Assembly: GCA_023433065.1 (NCBI GenBank)
Contig: JAEZET010000001.1
Location: forward strand, 248,001-312,000
Reading direction: 5' to 3'
Length of the DNA stretch: 64,000 nucleotides
DNA from: Cyanobacteria bacterium OH_CBrB_359
Lineage (GTDB): Bacteria; Cyanobacteriota; Vampirovibrionia; Gastranaerophilales; Gastranaerophilaceae
Part shown: in pieces, positions 60,973 to 64,000 of the stretch
How the letters are laid out: every line of letters begins with the position of its first letter
Numbering within the stretch: the first letter of the stretch is position 1
The notes under the pieces: generated by a model
The model's database searches: none
What the model was told of the DNA's origin: nothing
The model's input: only the letters and a program-made list of their open reading frames with translations
Program-made: the position numbers and the translations under genes

Positions 60973-61368
60973 TTACAATTTAAAGTTATAAGGTAAAAGC
61001 TCATTTATACAATAAGAAATCGGTTTTGAATCCTCATTTTCCAATATAATCTTAGTATGCTGGTCATTTTCAAACTCCCATAGCCACTGCCTGCAAGCTC
61101 CGCATGGATAACATAATTTTCTTTGTGGAGAATATACTGCTATCATAGACGGTTTAGAATTTTCCCCTGCCGCAATCGCATTTGAGATTGCATTCCTTTC
61201 AGCACAAAGGGCCAAGCCATAGCTTGCATTTTCGACATTACAACCTGTGTAATAATTTCCGCTCTCATACAATATGCACGCACCTACATTGAATTTTGAA
61301 TAAGGTGCATAAGCGTTCTTGGAAGCTTGCTTTGCAAGCTCAAGCAATTCCTCTTGTGTCTTCATCAT
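60973..61368 (-). CDS. cdd: Cytidine deaminase
   Basis: This 131-residue tetrameric-type enzyme has AYAPYSKFNVGACI, TGCNVENASYGLALCAERNAISNAI (zinc ligand C55, catalytic E57) and LCYPCGACRQWLWEF (zinc ligands C89 and C92). It deaminates cytidine and deoxycytidine to uridine and deoxyuridine in pyrimidine salvage. The length is that of the short family form. It stands alone, 74 bp downstream of the sigma gene's start region on the same strand. Confidence 0.96.
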   Translation of the reverse strand: MMKTQEELLELAKQASKNAYAPYSKFNVGACILYESGNYYTGCNVENASYGLALCAERNAISNAIAAGENSKPSMIAVYSPQRKLCYPCGACRQWLWEFENDQHTKIILENEDSKPISYCINELLPYNFKL

Positions 61369-61488
61369 TATAAACCTACTAGTCTGTCCTCTTATTTATC
61401 GGTCTGAATTTATTTTTATCCTTTTAATATTAGAAAAATCCATTATTTATAGGATAAAAAGACAAATTGAATAAAAGATAATTAAGCA

Positions 61489-62292
61489 ATGAAAGTTTTT
61501 TTTAAGATAATAATTATATTTGTCTTTTTAGTATTTATACTACCCTCAAAATCCTTTGCTAAAGAAACTTTAGCGGTAATTAATGATAACCTCACGTCGC
61601 CTGACTTAACTTATTACCTATATCCGGCCACTTCTGACTTAATAGCTCAGGATATCGTAAACAGAGTTAATTTAAATAACAGAATAACAGCAATCCCCAC
61701 TGTTAACTCCGTGGAAAAGCTTAAGCAGAATAATGTGCTTCCTCAGGGAATCAAGCTTATTAACGAATATAAGTATACATATAACATTAATTATGAAGCG
61801 CTCAGAAAAGTATCTGAAAAACTTGATGTAAATTATATTCTGCTTGTTACCAGCGGAATGGATATACAAAGCAGCTTTTTAAAAGAAACCATTTGGAATA
61901 AATTAAATGTTCCCGGTGAAGATGTCGTAAATCCAAGCTATAAAATAATAACAAGAATTACACTCCTTGACCCAAAAAATGAATTTATTATATTCCAAAA
62001 AAATTACCAAAAAGACATCCCCAGTAAAGAATTTGACCTTATGAACCAAAATTTTTCACCTGTATACACACAAATGACAAAAATAAAAGACTACTCGGAA
62101 CAACTCTCAAAATCCGTAACCCCCCTTATAGAACAGCAAATTGTTCCGGAACTTATACCGGTTAAAAAGAATTTTAAAGAAACAGTATCCTCAAAACTGT
62201 TTAAAAAAAGTGTTAATATTAAAGAAATAAAATTAAAAATCAAACAAAATCCTGACCTTAAATTACATAATTATGTATATGAAGACCTTTAG
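61489..62292 (+). CDS. Exported protein of unknown function
   Basis: The protein has 267 residues. A strong signal peptide (KVFFKIIIIFVFLVFILPSKSFA) is followed by a mature domain with LAVINDNLTSPDLTYYLYPATSDLIAQDIVNRVN, LRKVSEKLDVNYILLVTSG and ITRITLLDPKNEFIIFQKNYQKDI. The layout (early strand, helix, then a strand following KLDVNYILLV) recalls CsgG/TolB-N-like periplasmic domains that assess a gene-product level, but I cannot assign a family with confidence. The C terminus is Lys-rich. The gene lies just upstream of murA with 175 bp between, so a shared operon is unlikely. Confidence 0.7.
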   Translation: MKVFFKIIIIFVFLVFILPSKSFAKETLAVINDNLTSPDLTYYLYPATSDLIAQDIVNRVNLNNRITAIPTVNSVEKLKQNNVLPQGIKLINEYKYTYNINYEALRKVSEKLDVNYILLVTSGMDIQSSFLKETIWNKLNVPGEDVVNPSYKIITRITLLDPKNEFIIFQKNYQKDIPSKEFDLMNQNFSPVYTQMTKIKDYSEQLSKSVTPLIEQQIVPELIPVKKNFKETVSSKLFKKSVNIKEIKLKIKQNPDLKLHNYVYEDL

Positions 62293-62467
62293 AATTTCTG
62301 CCTTTTTATTCAATGTACTTTCTTTGTGTAAAAAGATATAATAGATTCAAGAACTGCATTCCAAACGCAAAAATAGTTTACATTAATTAATCTATTTACG
62401 TATATTAATCTTGGTTATATTATTATGTAAGTAGAATACAGATTCAGATGATATCTTTGGAGGCAAA

Positions 62468-63796
62468 TTGGCCGAAAAGCTTAAAATAAAAGGTGGTAAA
62501 CCATTAAAGGGAGTCGTTTCAGTAAGCGGTGCAAAAAACGCCGTATTAAAACTTATGGCTGCATCAATCCTTGTAAAAGGCGAAAGTAAAATATATAACG
62601 TTCCTGAACTCACTGACGTTAACATAATGCTTAATGTATTAGATGAACTTGGAGCAAAAACCAGCTATGATAAAGAAGCTAAATCGGTAACAATTGATGC
62701 TACAAATATTACAAACATAACCGCAAAATATGAACTTGTAAGCCAAATGAGAGCTTCATTTGTTGTCTTAGGAGCTTTGGTCTCAAGATGCAAAGAAGCC
62801 ATAGTAGCACTTCCTGGCGGATGTGCAATCGGTGAAAGAAGAGTAGACTTCCATATAAAAGGACTTGAGAGCCTAGGCGCAAATATAAAAATTGAAAACG
62901 GATATGTAATTGCAAAAGCTTCAAAACTTACAGGGGCAGATATTTATCTTGATATTCCTTCTGTAGGAGCTACAGAAAACCTTATGCTGGCTGCAATTCT
63001 GGCAAACGGTTCAACCAGAATACAAAACGCTGCTCAAGAACCGGAAATAATTGACCTTGCTAACTTTTTAAACACAATGGGAGCAGATGTTTCAGGAGCA
63101 GGTACCTCGGAAATTGTTATAAACGGTGTTAAAATAGAAGATTTGCATCCAATAGAATATACAACTATTCCTGACAGAATAGAAGCCGGGACCTATATGG
63201 CAGCAATCATTGCCACAAGAGGGAAAGGTATTATAAAAAATGTATATCCTAACCATCTGACTTTCTTTACATCAAAACTGATTAAAATGGGAGCCAATAT
63301 AAAATTAATAGAGCCTAATGCCTTTGAAGTCAGCTCTAAACAAAGGCTTAATGCTGTTAATATTGTAACGCAGCCATATCCGGGCTTTCCGACTGATTTA
63401 CAGTCATTGGCAATGGCAATGCTCTCAACCGCTGAAGGCGTAAGTATTATTACAGAAAGCCTTTATGAAAATAGATTTATGCAGGTTCCCGAGTTAAGAA
63501 AAATGGGCGCTGATATTCATCAGGAAAGAAACCATGCACTCGTCAAGGGTGTTAAAAAACTTACTGCGGCTAACCTGAAAGCAAGTGATTTAAGAGCGGG
63601 AGCTTCCCTGGTTATTGCAGGATTAATGGCTGAAGGCTATAGTAATATTGAAAATTTACACCATATAGATAGAGGATATGAACTCCTTGAGGCTAAATTA
63701 ATTGCGCTCGGAGCCGATATTACAAGATATAATGACAGTTCATCAAATCTGCAAAGTGATAACTTTAAAGGAAGCTTGAATGAATCGCAAATATAA
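62468..63796 (+). CDS. murA: UDP-N-acetylglucosamine 1-carboxyvinyltransferase
   Basis: This 442-residue enzyme starts at TTG (GGAGG a few bases upstream) with LKIKGGKPLKGVVSVSGAKNAVLKLMAASIL. The phosphoenolpyruvate-binding Cys is C119 in ALPGGCAIGERRVDFHIKGLESLGA, so it should be fosfomycin-sensitive. Other motifs are SVGATENLMLAAILANG, TIPDRIEAGTYMAA, PGFPTDLQ and ENRFMQVPELRKMGADI. It makes the first committed peptidoglycan precursor. The end overlaps the next gene by 17 bp. Confidence 0.96.
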   Translation: MAEKLKIKGGKPLKGVVSVSGAKNAVLKLMAASILVKGESKIYNVPELTDVNIMLNVLDELGAKTSYDKEAKSVTIDATNITNITAKYELVSQMRASFVVLGALVSRCKEAIVALPGGCAIGERRVDFHIKGLESLGANIKIENGYVIAKASKLTGADIYLDIPSVGATENLMLAAILANGSTRIQNAAQEPEIIDLANFLNTMGADVSGAGTSEIVINGVKIEDLHPIEYTTIPDRIEAGTYMAAIIATRGKGIIKNVYPNHLTFFTSKLIKMGANIKLIEPNAFEVSSKQRLNAVNIVTQPYPGFPTDLQSLAMAMLSTAEGVSIITESLYENRFMQVPELRKMGADIHQERNHALVKGVKKLTAANLKASDLRAGASLVIAGLMAEGYSNIENLHHIDRGYELLEAKLIALGADITRYNDSSSNLQSDNFKGSLNESQI

Positions 63797-64000
63797 AAGA
63801 TGGTACGACCATGACCCTGTCCTTATGGAAGTTATAGACATACTAAAAAATTATCAGGAAGAACTAAAAGAACAGGCTCAAGTCTTTTTGGCTAAAATTG
63901 AAGAAAAAGTTTCTAAAGAAACCATTGACAGATTTTATGAGATGGTAAGACCTTTAAATGCCAACAGATGGTATGACAAAGATCCTGTTATCTCTAAAAC
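63780..64000 (+). CDS. Unknown protein with WYDxDP repeats, 3' truncated by the window
   Basis: An ATG at 63780 with AAGGA upstream opens a frame that runs to the window end (73 codons). The product starts MNRKYKRWYDHDPVLMEVIDILKNYQEELKEQAQVFLAKIEEKV and later repeats the motif as NRWYDKDPVISKT. The two copies of RWYD-x-DPV-x-(M/S) are about 57 residues apart, with a helical segment between. It overlaps murA by 17 bp, so it is likely coexpressed with it. I do not recognise the family. Confidence 0.7.
   Translation, partial: MNRKYKRWYDHDPVLMEVIDILKNYQEELKEQAQVFLAKIEEKVSKETIDRFYEMVRPLNANRWYDKDPVISK

Noticed and set aside
1..64000. tRNA, rRNA or CRISPR repeats
   Set aside because: I looked for T-loop consensus (GGTTCGAATCC-like), 16S/23S signatures and regularly spaced repeats and saw none outside coding frames.

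Overview
The window is a dense, AT-rich stretch of bacterial chromosome. It has about 63 protein genes, short intergenic gaps and many 1-30 bp overlaps. I see no rRNA, tRNA, CRISPR array or insertion sequence. The gene set suggests a Gram-negative-type, piliated and probably flagellated bacterium. Lysine/diaminopimelate synthesis goes through the LL-diaminopimelate aminotransferase route (DapL plus DapF). There is a cyanobacterial-style SigF-like sigma factor, a type IV pilus PilM/PilN/PilO set, a flagellar export gate and several cyclic-di-GMP proteins. My best guess is the non-photosynthetic sister lineage of Cyanobacteria (Vampirovibrionia/Melainabacteria, possibly Gastranaerophilales). This is inferred from gene content and protein style, not from a database search.

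Layout. 1-2.8 kb: end of a bS21 gene, a P-loop kinase, an S1-domain protein and a sigma factor, all on the minus strand. 3.2-8.8 kb (plus): a two-headed UvrD-like helicase with a Fe-S PD-(D/E)XK nuclease, a small lipoprotein, a BlaI-type repressor and an unknown gene. 8.8-16.3 kb: DnaJ-like chaperone, GHL10-type glycosidase, DapF, an OppD-type ATPase, a GatD-type amidotransferase and ProS. 16.4-25 kb (minus): fliP-fliQ-fliR-flhB-flhA followed by a PilZ protein, a small membrane protein, a sensor kinase and an HD-GYP response regulator. 25.1-37.8 kb: a surface-polysaccharide locus with glycosyltransferases, UDP-HexNAc dehydrogenase and 4-epimerase, and a FnlA/RmlD-like/FnlC module likely to make a UDP-N-acetyl-6-deoxy-L-hexosamine. 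37.8-42.6 kb: a TPR protein, a nested inverted-repeat element, two paralogous unknown genes, and a umuC-lexA pair with a very clear LexA-type operator/promoter.

42.6-64 kb: dapL, yajQ, an anti-sigma/ECF sigma/Spy-like operon, rsfS, a primary-type sigma factor, rlmB, a PilM-PilN fusion with PilO, an XRE/zinc-ribbon protein coupled to secDF, a small protein sharing an N-terminal SFG motif with the 40-kb paralogues, a DUF486 membrane protein, recA, a SWIM-SNF2 helicase, a prepilin peptidase overlapping a SigF-like sigma gene, cdd, an exported unknown protein, murA, and the start of a gene with WYDxDP repeats.

The most unusual items are: the dead-plus-live helicase fused in one chain with a separate Fe-S nuclease; the apparently leaderless, self-repressed lexA with a terminator between it and umuC; the SFG-motif protein family; the nested palindrome at 39.4 kb; the sigma/prepilin-peptidase coupling; and the RmlD-type variant of the L-HexNAc pathway with a free-standing cupin.
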